This document shows positions 21,599 to 33,200 of a stretch of DNA of 64,000 nt, piece after piece. The translations under genes and the position numbers were made by a program. This stretch comes from Cladopsammia gracilis. Taxonomy: Eukaryota > Cnidaria > Anthozoa > Scleractinia > Dendrophylliidae. A model generated the notes under the pieces. It made no database searches, was not told the DNA's origin, and saw only the letters and a list, made by a program, of their open reading frames with translations. The stretch is taken from positions 1,147,501-1,211,500 of the forward strand of contig JAJGOT010000034.1 of NCBI GenBank assembly GCA_022457155.1. Reading direction: 5' to 3'. Numbering within the stretch: position 1 is the first letter of the stretch; each line of letters begins with the position of its first letter.

Positions 21599-22109
21599 TT
21601 GATAAAGCGATCAGAGCGTCTGAGCAACGTCCAGGCAAGGTTTGTGAATTATAATGCCAACACTGGAGTACATTGGCACTCAAATTGTAATGCATCATAT
21701 ACAAGTGAGCAAAATATTCGGTATACAACTCCTAGTAATCCTTTAATGCAGACAACACAACAAGACCAAGATGGCCTAGTCTCTAGTAAGACATTTCATT
21801 CAGGGATGACCCCGGTGGATTGGTCTAAGTGTTTGATATGTAAGAACAAGACTTATAAAAAGAGTAGAGATCTTACTAATGTGCGCACATTCAAGGCCTG
21901 TCAAAGCATCCATTTAGCGGCAGAAAGAAACGGAAATAGCTCCATGTTACACATTTTGAATGGCGTAAATGGGAGACCTAATGGCAGCCCTAATGGCAGC
22001 CAACGCTAAGTATTACAAGAACTGTTTTGCAACGTATGTCAGTAAGAAAAGCAGGCTTTATCTGGCCAAGGGAGAAGCTCTAGATTCACCCCATGAAAGG
22101 GCTTTCTAA
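21599..22109 (+). pseudogene. Cys/His-rich element protein N-terminal region, frameshifted
   Basis: Frame 1 (21599-22009) has NTGVHWHSNCNASYTS, then VDWSKCLICKNKTYKKSRDL, NVRTFKACQSIHLAAE and SMLHILNGVN. A second frame continues with AANAKYYKNCFATYVSKKS to a stop at 22107-22109, so a shift lies near 21975-21990. The arrangement CxxC, then AAE, then AKYHxxC matches the N-terminus of the large protein at 30294 (EAKYHAACL) and the fragment at 13556. It presumably bound zinc and DNA. No downstream core is recognisable. Confidence 0.5.
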
Positions 22110-22399
22110 GAACTTGTAATATTGATCTAGCCTCTGGTATCGAACAAGGCAAAGCATACAATATGTCACTATAAGGCAAATGTTGGGATATTGTCACACA
22201 GTAAGGCGCTGCTAATCCAGAAAGCTACACCACCCAAAATCTCAAGATATGCTTGCAAAAGCATAAACTGGTTTACTCAAGCAGCGTTGATATACAGGAT
22301 ATTCTTAATGTGTGGGCAGTATTTTAGCCCCCCATAAATCGAAACGTAAGCATTAACGACAAAAGCATTAACGAGATAAAAAATGCACAGGCTTTCAAA

Positions 22400-22803
22400 C
22401 CAAACCTCTAACACTCAAGATGTCAGTATGGAAAATGCCAGACAAACTCATTCCAGACTGCCTGTATTTGCTAATCAAGCTGCTAGTCACAGCATGCCAT
22501 TACAATGGTGATCTATCAGAAGTAAAGGTTTGGTCCAGATCCACCCCCCAACCTGGTAGAACAGAGAGCCAAGTGGCATACATTACAGGCATCCAGCACC
22601 GTGTATGATTTTTGGTCCAGATCCACCCCCCAACCTGGTAGAACAGAGAGCCAAGTGGCATACATTACAGGCATCCAGCACCGTGTATGACATTGAAGAG
22701 TGTCCTGTTCAAGGAAGACGTCCAGCTGTTACTGATCACGTTGGTTTTGTTGACATGAAGTGGTACAAGGATATGAACGATGAATTCCCATCGCTCATAT
22801 GCT
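22400..22803 (+). pseudogene. possible coding remnant with an internal tandem duplication
   Basis: Possible coding stretches include DVSMENARQTHSRLPVFANQ at about 22420 and QASSTVYDIEECPVQGRRPA with DHVGFVDMKWYKDM at 22665-22803. An 82-bp unit (22529-22610 and 22611-22690) is exactly repeated, which shifts the frame. This may be the continuation of the fragment at 21599, but the family is unrecognised. Confidence 0.3.
22529..22690 (+). repeat. 82-bp tandem duplication
   Basis: TTTGGTCCAGATCCACCCCC starts at 22529 and again at 22611. The two units are identical through GCACCGTGTATGA, ending at 22608 and 22690. The identity suggests a very recent event. Confidence 0.9.
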
Positions 22804-23157
22804 GAATGCAAATATGGTGACCACTCGGACGGCCTGGGTCAAGTTGCACAGAAGCGAGGCTAGAGAGGCATGTTATGATTGTCACGAATGGCTTCATGTG
22901 CGCTTACAGAGGACGATATTCCGGGAGCTTCTCTCGCAGGTAGATCACCGGCAACATTGAAAAACAAAGAACTTAGTTTCTGGCTAAAATGTAGAAGGGA
23001 TTCTTTGAAGGGATTAAAGACAAAAGCGCTTCTAGTGAAGAGGTGAGATGTTCGAATGCTTCGAATAATTTCCTCTCACTTCACCCTTTTACGGGTTTTA
23101 TTTTATCCACTGTACTTTTTATTTCGCAAAAACAAAACAATATTCCATTCTGTTCAG

Positions 23158-23455
23158 GGTCGAGGAATATATTAAAGCTGGTCGCGATAAAAATGTGGTA
23201 GATCCTGATCCTAACTCCATTTATACAAAGCGCAAGGAACACAATGAAGGGAATAAAGACAGCAACTCTGCAGTTTCCAGTAGCCAGCGTCAACCAAACT
23301 TCCCCTCAGATGGTTGGTCAACTGACTTAAAACGGATGCCCTTTTCTATCTGTGCTGAAATGAACCTTCATATAGCCAAGTCCGGGAAAAATATTGACTC
23401 TCAAGCAAAAGTCATTCTGTACCAACAAGTGGATGAAAAGCAACAACACTCTTGA
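23158..23455 (+). pseudogene. first piece of a SWIM/YqaJ element gene
   Basis: After a TGTTCAG acceptor the frame reads VEEYIKAGRDKNVVDPDPN, then NFPSDGWSTDLKRMPFS and EMNLHIAKSGKN, to a stop at 23455. In cnidarian SWIM/YqaJ proteins a segment of the type WxSDLKRMPxF...IxxHLxxSGK sits upstream of the SWIM zinc finger. The SWIM and YqaJ parts of what is probably the same gene lie at 27820-28706, beyond the LINE and KDZ insertions. Assignment is by family memory. Confidence 0.45.
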
Positions 23456-23831
23456 ATGATGAATACTTTAAGGAGATATCTGCAGTGAGTGACGAGCACC
23501 CTCGTACGACCACACATCGAATATGCTTCCTGTGTGTGGGACCCCCACATTCAGAAACAGATCAGGGACCTGGAAGGTGTTCAACGAAGAGCAACTAGGT
23601 TTGCAAAAAACTGCTATATCCGAGAACCGGGGACTGTGACGGGTCACCCGTTCCTCACATTGTAACCCAGTAACTACTGGAAATGTAATGACGTTGTTAC
23701 CAGTAAATTAATGCATTGTTATCAAGTAAACCCAATACAAATCTTGTACTAGGGGAGGGGTGGATGAGTGAGATAATTGTCTGCATGTGTTGACAGGAGA
23801 CGCCATATTGGATTTTGTTGATTCCGAAGGC

Positions 23832-26005
23832 ATGTTTTTCGGGCCAGGTAAGAGGAAAGGATATTCGTCCTTTAAAGTGATCGACAGATCAAACAAGAGG
23901 CAAAGGTCCACCGTCAACCTTCCGTCTGCCCTGCCACCGGAACAAGAACATTCCAGGGTACATACTGTGCAAGAACAAGAGGAAGGTTCATACCTTAATC
24001 TGGGGGACGATGCAGAATCTGTAGATCTAGAGGATGAAGTGCCCTCTTGCTCCACGCAATACAAAATGCGGAAAGAGCGGTTATCCAAAAATTGGGAAGC
24101 CTTGCGAACGACCCTTCTTAAGTCCTCTCTTCAACTGGAGGGCTTTGTACCGCAGAAATGTGTTGAGAGCGACTGCAGTAAAGCTGTCGAGAGCCGATGC
24201 AGGGATTGTAGCTTTACCGCTTACTATTGCCTTGATTGCTGTAATCGGCTGCACCAAACAAAACACCATTTTCACCAGCCAGAGGTTAAAAAGGTAAGTT
24301 TCGCCTTTATCGAGTTTAAGAAGTTAGTACATGCAGTTTTCTTTATTTTCTAGAAGAAAAGAGTAGACTGGCAAGTAATTTATTTATTTGCATAATTAAC
24401 TTGATGTCTGTTTCAGTTTGGATGGACCCTTTTTTCTCGGGATGCCTTTTTCTACAAAGCGTTAACACAACAGATTTGTTCCTTCCAATTTCAGTAATTT
24501 GTTATTAATTTTGAAAATTTGTTTTATTTGTCCATTAGGATGGTGTTTGGCTTTTGCACACTGTTCCTAACAGGATATTGTTTAATGGAAATTATAATCA
24601 TGTCTGCTCTTTCCAGTATACAAGAGAAATAACTGTGATAGATGAAAAAGGTAAAGGCAATTGCAACAATTACTAACTAAGCCTTACTTTCCTCAAAACG
24701 CCAAATCAAATAATTTTTAACTGAATGTGTCTGTAAGATTACCAAATTATGTTAAATTGTATTCCAACTTAAATTTAGTGTATAATATAATTATAATTAT
24801 AATTAATTGTATAATTTCAGTCCGTACTGCACAATCACAGTTCGGCAATGTTTGCGAGGCTCACAAACAAGGAACATTTACTAGCGAAAATGAAAATAAC
24901 GGGACAAACGTACCTTTTCCTTCATTATTAATGTCAGATATGCTTGCCAAACAATAATAACAATAATAACAGTAAAGTCTTACGATATCACACCGACTGA
25001 TGAAATAAAATAAAACAATGAAACTTCTGCGAACAGTTAAAATTTGACAGTTGACAAGCTTAGGAATCCGCGGGTTCTTGTGGGCGGCAGTCATGATTTT
25101 GAAGGATGCATGCCGGGTTCCCTTGCCATCCGACTGGAAGCCTGTCCGCAGGCTAAAATATCCCTGATATTTGTACTTCACAAGACCGGTTTAACAGGTT
25201 CCATATTCATCTAGACCGTGCAAATGATTAAAAGATGGTGAAAGGTAAGCATTTTGGGAAAAGAAAACATTGGATAATAAATGATCTCTTGTTAGACTTT
25301 TTAGTGTGTAGTATCACTGTATATTTTTACTGGTCATTTGTATTTTGACTTGCCCTACAGGCTCGCCAAAATACTGTAAGACTTGCAGAAATATACAGCG
25401 CGACTACACACTAAAATGTCTAATAAGATATATCTATTTTTAGAGTTTTTTAGATTGCATGCATACTTTTGAATACATTAACTGTAATGTTCATTTTTAT
25501 GCCTGCTATTTAAGTCTAAAATTTCTTATTCAGATAATACTAGCAAACCTGTTTACTAAGAAAAGTTTTGAAGGAGCCCACAAAGGGATAAGCTGATAAG
25601 TTAGGAACCCCACCTGTAAAATACCAGATTCTATGGCAAAATATTTATGTGTCCAGGCAGAGCTATTCTTTGGGCCTGAGGCTTCTGGGATCCTGTTCTG
25701 CAACAGTCTACATTTGGTGGGTGTCGTTTGGTATAAACATTAATTGCCATCATTATATTAATTTTGTTGTTGTTTTAAAATATTCTTCTGAAGGTGGTCA
25801 GCATGTAGTGAAGATTGTTTGTTGCACTTGCCATAGTGTTTCAGAGAGTTTTCTTTGGCAAGGTTTGTGGCCCGCTACTCCTGTGGAACCAACCTTAGCG
25901 TTCACCACAAAACTGATGCAGTTTGCCCTGGCCCTTGTGATGGAATGCCAATCCATTTTTGATTTAGTCAAGGCTTTGGAATTCACTGCCAATCCTCTGA
26001 TAAAG
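23832..26005 (+). CDS. KDZ transposase 5' exons (CxC cysteine-cluster region), truncated
   Basis: Exon 1 (23832-24293) starts MFFGPGKRKGYSSFKVIDRS. It is acidic and Ser-rich in the middle and ends in a Cys cluster, KCVESDCSKAVESRCRDCS then YYCLDCCNRLHQ. Exon 2 (24539-24650) has WLLHTVPNRILFNGNY, and exon 3 starts at 24821 with VRTAQSQFG; both junctions keep the reading phase. Exon 4 (about 25790-26005) has VKIVCCTCHSVSES, LWQGLWPATPVEPTLAF and ALALVMECQSIFDLVKAL, the conserved CxC/KDZ stretch. Exon 3 as read hits a stop at 24956, so its true 3' splice is unknown. The C-terminal DDE core is not in the window. The protein would bind element ends in the nucleus. Confidence 0.68.
25288..25427. 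repeat. small inverted-repeat element in a KDZ intron
   Basis: CTTGTTAGACTTTTTAGTGTGTAG at 25288 is mirrored, with two mismatches, by the complement ending at 25427 (CTACACACTAAAATGTC...). This 140-bp hairpin-capable unit is probably a MITE. Confidence 0.55.
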
Positions 26006-26030
26006 GTTTGCTGTTATAATAACTGCAACT

Positions 26031-26705
26031 ACTGAGATGATTGTAACCCACAAATTGTTGGATTGTAACTGAGATGATTGTAACCCACAAATTGTTGGAT
26101 TGTAACTGAGATGATTGTAACCCACAAATTATTGGATTGTAACTGAGATGGTTGTAACCCACAAATTATTGGATTGTAATTGAGATGGTTATTGTAACCC
26201 ACAAATTATTGGATTGTAACTGAGACGGTTATTGTAACCCACAAATTATTGGATTGTAACTGAGATGATTGTAATCCACAAATTATTGGATTGTAACTGA
26301 GATGATTGTAACCCACAAATTATTGGATTGTAACTGAGATGATTGTAACCCATAAATTATTGGATTGTAACTGAGATGATTGTAACCCATAAGTTATTGG
26401 ATTGTAACTGAGATGATTGTAACCCATAATTATTGGATTGTAACTGAGATGGTTGTAACCCACAAATTATTGGATTGTAACTGAGATGATTGTATAACCC
26501 ACAAATTATTGGATTGTAACTGAGATGATTGTAACCCACAAATTATTGGATTGTAACTGAGATGATTGTAACCCACAAATTATTGGATTGTAACTGAGAT
26601 GATTGTAACCCACAAATTATTGGATTGTAACTGAGATGATTGTAACCCACAAATTATTGGATTGTAACTGAGATGGTTGTAACCCACAAATTATTGGATT
26701 GTAAT
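26031..26705. repeat. 37-bp minisatellite, about 18 copies, inside the KDZ element
   Basis: The unit opens ACTGAGATGATTGTAACCCA and closes CAAATTATTGGATTGTA. It repeats every 37 bases with few substitutions and occasional 2-3 base indels, then decays to about 26990. The segment ATTGTAACCCACAAATTATTGG resembles the element's own TIR at 23662 (ATTGTAACCCAGTAACTACTGG). It replaces the expected 3' half of the transposase gene. Confidence 0.92.
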
Positions 26706-27819
26706 AAATATGCAGACGTCTATGTACTTATAACCCACAAATTATTGTATTGTAACCCACAGATTATTGAAGTATAATAACGACTGAGCCGGCACGTTTG
26801 TAACCCGCAAATCCCAGCCGCAAATAATTGCATTGAACCTGAGATGATTGTAACCCACAAATTGCTCTGTATTGTGAATGAGATAGGAGAAGGTTAATGC
26901 ACTAGTTGTAACCCAAAATTTACTGGCTTACATACAAGATAATTAACCTACTTGTAAACTACAAATTACTGGTACTTGTAACCCACAAATGAATGATTTT
27001 CATTAACTAAAATGAGATGCATGATGGCTGGTTGTTCCCACGAACCGGTGAAGATCGATCGCAACGAACACAAATAACTGAACAATACCTTAGGATACTC
27101 ATGATACTTACCTTTGAAAATGATTTGTACTAAATTACACGACAGGAAGTAGAAAAAAATTGTTGAATAAGCGTCCGAGATTCGGCAAAAGAACTCACAA
27201 TATCGACACAATATCCACCGATTTGGTTTCGCGCGATACAATTATCTCACTCATCCACCCCTCCCCTAGTACAAGATTTGTACTGGGTTTACTTGATAAC
27301 AATGCATTAATTTACTGGTTACAACGTCATTACATTTCCAGTAGTTACTGGGTTACAACGTGAGGAATGGGTGGACGGGTCTACTTAAAGATCTTAAATG
27401 GCCCTCCCTTGAAATGAGACGTAAAATTGCAAGACTCGCCATGTTTTATAAGATGGTAAATGGTCTAGTGAACATTGATCTACCAGATGACCTCTTGAGA
27501 ACATCTCAATGCTCTACATGCTCCTCGCATCCCATGAGATTTATCAACCTGTATAGCTCTACCAACACCCGTAAATTCAGCTTTATAACAAGATCACTTA
27601 AAGAGTGGAACCTGCTCCCTAACAATATTCTTGAGGCCCCCACCCTTGCTAAGTTCAAGGAGATGGTCACCATGGAACTTGTAAAGTAGTTTAATTAATG
27701 AACATGCAACACCTGTCAGTTTATTTTATTTTACATTGTATTTAATGTATCCGCTTTCATGCCAACAGCTTTGCGGATTATACTATATAAATAAAATTAC
27801 TTTTATTTCCGGTCCCAAT

Positions 27820-28706
27820 GCTATCACAGTTTTAGGAAGAACAACGCCCCGCATAATTTAAAAGTTTCATTGTGCATTTTAAGTGGGGAGGTAAAGCATG
27901 CTTGTTGTTCCTGTGTTGCTGGTACAGTTGGTTTTTGTAACCACATTTTAGCACTTTTAATGAAAATTTGCAAGTTCACATTGTATGAGTGTAAAAATGT
28001 CAATGAACTTGACAATCAAGGGGACACATGCAGCCAAAGCAGGCCTGTACCTCCACATTACAACAGTGGCATTGAAAGGGGAGAGGAGACTCAATAAATC
28101 CACAACCTGCAATGGAAGTGTTAGTGACCAAAACTAACCTTGACCAAACCAGGTCATCAGCACGAGATCAGGTGTCAGGTGTTCACTATATGAGGGAACG
28201 AAAAATATCCGGAGACAACAAGCAGACGAAGAAAAACTACTGACAACATTGAAAGAGTTGAACCCAAAAATGGCCTTAGCGCAAATTATGTCTCCAAGGT
28301 CGGAATCCACTCCCTTGTTGGAAACAAAATTTGGCAAAAGTCCCCAAGGTTCATATGCAAGCTATCAACTTTCCATGACTGAAGATAATTTTAAAGTGTA
28401 TTGCGACATTACATCTGTAGCAAGGGTAACCATTGGTAACCACAGTGAGCAAATTATTACTTATCCCAGATTTCCCCTCAAACCTCCAGATGAACAGTTT
28501 GAAATGCCAACAGAAATTTCGGAGGTAGAAAAATCGTTCTTAGAAAGTATTATAGTTGATGCCGACAAACTGAATGACATTAAGAAGAAAACACAGGTTC
28601 AATCAGACTGTCTGGAATGGAAGGCAGAAAGAAAATTTCGATTCACTGCCTCAAATTTTGGTCTTATTGGGGATAGAAAAAGACACCATGAGAATTTAAA
28701 TTGGTG
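27820..28706 (+). pseudogene. SWIM zinc finger and YqaJ-nuclease N-terminal part, frameshifted
   Basis: 27870-28097 carries a SWIM finger, CSCVAGTVGFCNHILALL (CxC...CxH), followed by CKNVNELDNQ. A shifted frame near 28110-28200 gives MEVLVTKTNLDQTRSSARD, and 28249-28706 gives LKELNPKMALAQIM, YASYQLSMTEDNFKVY and WKAERKFRFTASNFGLIGDR. This last motif is the start of a YqaJ-type lambda-exonuclease-like domain (R-x-TASxFG). The catalytic Asp/Glu-x-Lys part is not present. At least two frameshifts show decay. In the intact family the protein belongs to DNA-transposon-like elements; the biochemical role is inferred. Confidence 0.6.
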
Positions 28707-29372
28707 AAAAATCTTCTAACCCTTTCACCATGGTGGCCTCTTTAGAGGTTACAAAATAAAAGGGCCGCAAACACTTGTGGCCTCTAACGCAGCCACAAAA
28801 AAGGAGTTCTCTTCTTTTGTTAAAGACTGGGCACTACGTTCCTTATATGGAAAACTAATTTATGCAAGTGAAAGCACATGCTTTGAAAGCAAAATGGCGG
28901 TCTGTTTTCACGAACTGGAGGATGAAAAAAGTATTGTAAATCAAACAAGAACTTTCCGCACGTTTTATTTTCGCTATTTTCAACAACCAAAGTGAAGTCA
29001 ACAGTCAAGATCAAATTTTGACATGAATTCTAAGAGTTAAAAGAAAATATCTTCACAATTGTTCGACCGATAACTGATGAAGCCGTGGAAGACGTTTCAA
29101 GCCAACTGTGAACCATAAACAACAAGATATTCACTTAAATGCGACAGCAATACTTTTAGATGGTCTTTACACAATGAGGTAAGAGTTATGCAGCATTTTC
29201 ACTGGTTTTGCAAATGTTCTGAATGAAATAAATCACATATTTTTTAAAATATGCAGCCCTGTAACAATTGTTTTTTTCTGATTTGTGTTCCATTATGTAT
29301 TCTTTATTAAAAAAGAACTGCTCATCCTCAACAGGATTTCTGTATGCTGTGATGAATTACCCTAGAGCGAGA
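28707..29372. other. stretch without a supported gene
   Basis: A 72-codon ORF (28777-28995) has no recognisable motif. The rest is AT-rich and ends at the left TIR of the Academ-like element. Confidence 0.45.
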
Positions 29373-29551
29373 TAGTCAAGCTGTTAACGACCAAAATTGT
29401 TCACTTTTTGATAAAAGCATGAAACTTTGCCAGATTACTAACAACCCTATGGTGAACATTTTCAGATATGGAGCCAGCGCAAATTAATTACCAGAGCTTG
29501 GTACTGCGCATGTCCCAAATCACAACTGCATGAAAACGAGGCCCAGACAAA
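29373..29551 (+). repeat. left TIR of the Academ-like element
   Basis: 179 bases that pair with 36121-36308. A short echo of its inner end (GACTGCATGAAAACGAGGC) recurs at about 29849-29867 inside the element. Confidence 0.9.
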
Positions 29552-30293
29552 TAACAGTACTTTGTAATGTAGTTTCGTTATATAAGTACCCCTTTGACGT
29601 TGAATCATAGTTGTGTTGGCATGCTTAATATTTTGTTTCAGTCATGTGACCTGTCAATCACATGTCTGTCACGTGACACGTCACGAAAGGTCCACTTGTT
29701 AATAAATGAAATATTTTGTGTGTTTAGGGGTTGGGAGTAGGGGGTATGGCACTGGCATTTCATCCGAGCCTCCAAAAGAAACATTTCAACGGGTACGGGG
29801 CCAGCCTTTTAACTGCTCGACTTACGTGCCGTGCATTGCCCAAAGCACGACTGCATGAAAACGAGGCTCAAATTCGTATTGCATTTTCGGTACATATTTG
29901 TCTTCAAAATCGATATTTTAATATGGTAATTTTATCAGGTTGTCTTTGGACTACTCTAATAAAGAGTGACTAAATACAGACCAAAACCGTAATAAATGTG
30001 TGGGACTATACTGTTTGGTGAACATTTAATGGTTAATACTGGTTCGTGAATAAAGACAAAAACTCAACTTTTTCATGCAGTTTAATCAAACTTCTTTGGA
30101 CATTAATTGGCTACATGCCACTACTGACTGAATCAGTTCCTCGAGTTCATTTTTACATCAGTCATATCTAAGCTGCTGAGATTCTGCTAGTTACTGCTAG
30201 TTACTCGTGTCTGATATTTTCCTAATCCACTCATTAGTAGTTAATTACTGGCAAGTGTTTTTCAAGAATGACACATACACGTAATAAACGTGT

Positions 30294-33200
30294 TTAGTCA
30301 CAATTACCACCACAGTTACACAAACCCGTGCAAGCCAAGTTTGCCTTCACACACTTACAGCGACCTGTGCATGCAGTCTTGCAGCTGCAGCGGATGAGTT
30401 CATAGCAAGTGTCCTTCATTTGTGGCAGTGTCGTCCACACTGGAGTCCAAGACTTAGCATCATGTTGCCATCCCCATTCAGAAGGACTTGGAAGAGCTGG
30501 CTGCGTTAGAAGTGTTTGGGCCCAAACGTACCCACCTTGATACACTGAACGCTTGGTGTGCTGTAGGAGTGCCTCTTGGGTTGGAGGAATTTTTTCCAGG
30601 ATCCTGGACTTCTTAGAGAAAAGTTCTTGTCTCGCCTCATTAACCTTTGTAAGATGACTTGTGCGATCGTATAAGAGAACGACATATCGTTCAATCACAG
30701 TCAAGCAAGCATCGTCGACCGCTTCAGGTAACGAGGATAGGGTTAGTAGTGTAGCTGTAAGCTCAGGGAATACACCCCAGATGTCCCACGCTGTCTTCTT
30801 GCCTCTGCCTGCGAAGAAGGAAACTGTATCGCACCCAGTAAGAGCGTGAAACATTGGCAAAACTGCAGCTCTCTCGCGTCCTAACGCTGAAGCAATGGTA
30901 TGGACCGCAATGTTCTGCAAGTGCTTTCCTGTACCATACGCAACCCAGAGTTCCTCTGCTGGGATAGTGCTTGCAATGGATACAGCTAAAACGACCACGT
31001 CTGTGTCGTTGGTTCTAATCATTATTCTACGATGTCCACAGAGACTGGCATCCACGACGTGTACCATCAGTCGCGTGTCTGCCTCTTCATGACTGCATGG
31101 TGCTAGATTTGCCAGGTCCCCTCTGTTGGTGGATGACAAGACACTCTCTCCAGAAGTGGCGTAAAGCTCCTTGTTACCAGGTATCGTCATCGTTACAATG
31201 AAGCTTGCTAAAAGAAGAAACAGTTCATTCTTATTCTCGTCATTTCGAAGGAAGCCTTTCCAGTCTGTGGGGATTCGAGTTGACATTGTGACTTGACGAC
31301 GTTGACCCGTGCCTCTTCTTTCACGTGTGGCTTTCTTTAGCGAGCCCGCTCGATACACGTCCCACACCACATCTACTCGTTTCACACACTGGAGCTGTCT
31401 TGCAATGTAGGGACCAAACACTGTTTGGCAGTACCCTTCAAAAGTCCGCGCAGTTCCCGGGAGCAACATCTGAACGATGACTGCTCCATCCAGTATCATT
31501 GCATCTGGAGTTGGCTGCTCTGTTACTGGGGTAGCGACGGCCTTGAGACACTTGACAAGATCTGCCTTTTGTCCTTCTCTTAGCTGACCCATGTGTGAAA
31601 GAGAGGGTGGCCATGGCTGGTTTTCATACTTGAAAAATTCTTCCAAATTTCCATCGCGGCTCTGGCATGCAATATAAAGCCTAGAGAAAAGGGCACAGTC
31701 GTCTTTGAGAGCTCCAATCTTTTCTTTGTCCTTCGACGTTACTTTCTTGCTTGAAGTGTTGAATGTAGGCAACTGGTTCTTTTTGATGGGGTCCGTTATC
31801 GGTTTGCTCCTGTCGATGAACCGTTCCTGAACAAAGGTGTTAAATTGGGTCTCACCGATTGATACAATATTCTGCACGGTGCTAACGACGCTTTCGTCTG
31901 CTACATCCCTCGTATGGACTGCAATGAGGTCTTTACTCTTTTCACTGAAAGGATTTCCCAGGTCTTCAAATGATAAAACAAGGTTCAAGACGTCTTTCGC
32001 AAATGCGGCTTGTGTGGCTGGCGTTTGTTCATGATGCTGATACTTTGGTGCTGGCGTCGACTCTTCAAATTCTTTGGTCATTCGTGCAACTTCTGGACCA
32101 CCTACCATCCATCTTGCAAGTGCTGCAGGGTTCTCGGTCAACCCAACTGCTCCTCCTTCTCCTTTTACTTCGGAATTCAGCTGCTCATGGGCTTGATCTT
32201 GAGCGATGGATGAGAAAAGCCTCTCTGTCTTTTGTACCAAGAACGAGCCATCGCAAAACGTTTGGAAAACATCTCTGTGTTGGACAGGAAGTTCACACAT
32301 GTCCCGGATGTGAACAGAAAGCCACCTTGCATAGTGGGTCTGGTCCAGGGCAAACATCCAGGGGATGATCTTGGTCAGGGCATGAATGTAGAGAGCAAAG
32401 TCAGCTTCCCTGAAAGCCCGGACAAGTTGCAAACAGCAAACCTCAAAATAGAGAACGCGATCCCAGTAAAGAAACAGTGGAAAAGTGTTTGACATCTCTT
32501 CTTTCCACTCATCAAACGATTTCACGTCTTGGCCGTCAGTTGCAGTAGCTGTTGAGGCGTATTCCTGGTAGGCTTTCTGCTGCAGAAGGTGAAGACTGGC
32601 AGCTGTTACTTGATGCCCACGTCTTGTCCGGGTGAGGTGGCTTGCACTGATAAACGAATCGGTCACGCCTTGAGTTGCTACGCCTGCTGTAGAAACAACT
32701 TCCGTCCATCCGCTACCATTCATCCATTTTCCAAGCGCTTTGTAGGCTATCATTTCAATGTGAAGGCCACCGAGCATCACGACAAAATGATCTTCTCCAT
32801 GGGTAGCAGGAAAACTCCACTGGATCTGCTTGGCCAGCGCAAACAATGGTTGGTCGAAGGCAATTACCGGAATCTGAGATGGATTCACATGGTGCACTGC
32901 ATTCCTGACGACATCCATAGAATGCTTGACCATTGCCAGTGTATGAGCATTCTCTACAAACATGGGAAGAAGTGTGATGATCGCAGGCAGATGGTGAGTC
33001 GGAGTAGCTTGCAAGGCACGGTATGCTGCCCAAGACACAGTTCCATGTTCGTTGTGCTCTTCCCTTGAAAGCAGTTCATTTAAGCTATCCAACCAGTCTT
33101 TCTCCTCTTCCTTTCCACGATCTGACACGACTGGATGACATTTAATTCTTCCCGATATCTTTGGAGCACAAAGGTCACCTGAAGGCACTGTTACAGGAGG

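Larger units (their letters stand above)
23646..27373 (+). mobile_element. KDZ-type (Kyakuja-Dileera-Zisupton) DNA element, 3.7 kb, 8-bp target duplication GACGGGTC
   Basis: TIRs of about 135 bp (23646-23782 and 27238-27373) match closely; the inner parts read ACCCCTCCCCTAGTACAAG and its complement. GACGGGTC lies at 23638-23645 and again at 27374-27381, and the interrupted LINE frame is restored by its removal. Eight-base duplications are the rule for this group. Exons of a CxC-type KDZ protein lie inside, but the DDE-bearing 3' part of the gene is missing, replaced by a 37-bp minisatellite, so the copy is internally deleted. Confidence 0.85.
23485..27800 (+). mobile_element. 5'-truncated LINE 3' end, split by the KDZ element
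   Basis: The left piece (about 23490-23637) reads VRPHIEYASCVWDPH and LEGVQRRATRFAKN. The right piece (27382-27689) reads LLKDLKWPSLEMRRKIARL and SLKEWNLLPNNILEAPTL, ending in a TAG at 27689. This is the C-terminal thumb region of a CR1/L2/RTE-like non-LTR reverse transcriptase. Excising 23646-27373 and one GACGGGTC restores REPGTVT joined to GLLKDLKWP. A 3' UTR with AATAAAATTAC follows to about 27800. The reverse transcriptase core is absent, so the copy is dead on arrival. Confidence 0.82.

Noticed and set aside
26357..26539. Minus-strand ORF reading repeated YNHLSYNPIICGL
   Set aside because: It is a translation of the 37-bp minisatellite and vanishes with any indel.
26031..26705. Regularly spaced repeat array resembling a CRISPR array
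   Set aside because: The whole 37-bp unit repeats with no unique spacers, no cas genes are near, and the context is a eukaryotic KDZ element. It is a minisatellite.
32589..33068. 159-codon plus-strand ORF opposite the 1501-codon gene
   Set aside because: It is an antisense shadow of the Academ-like transposase.
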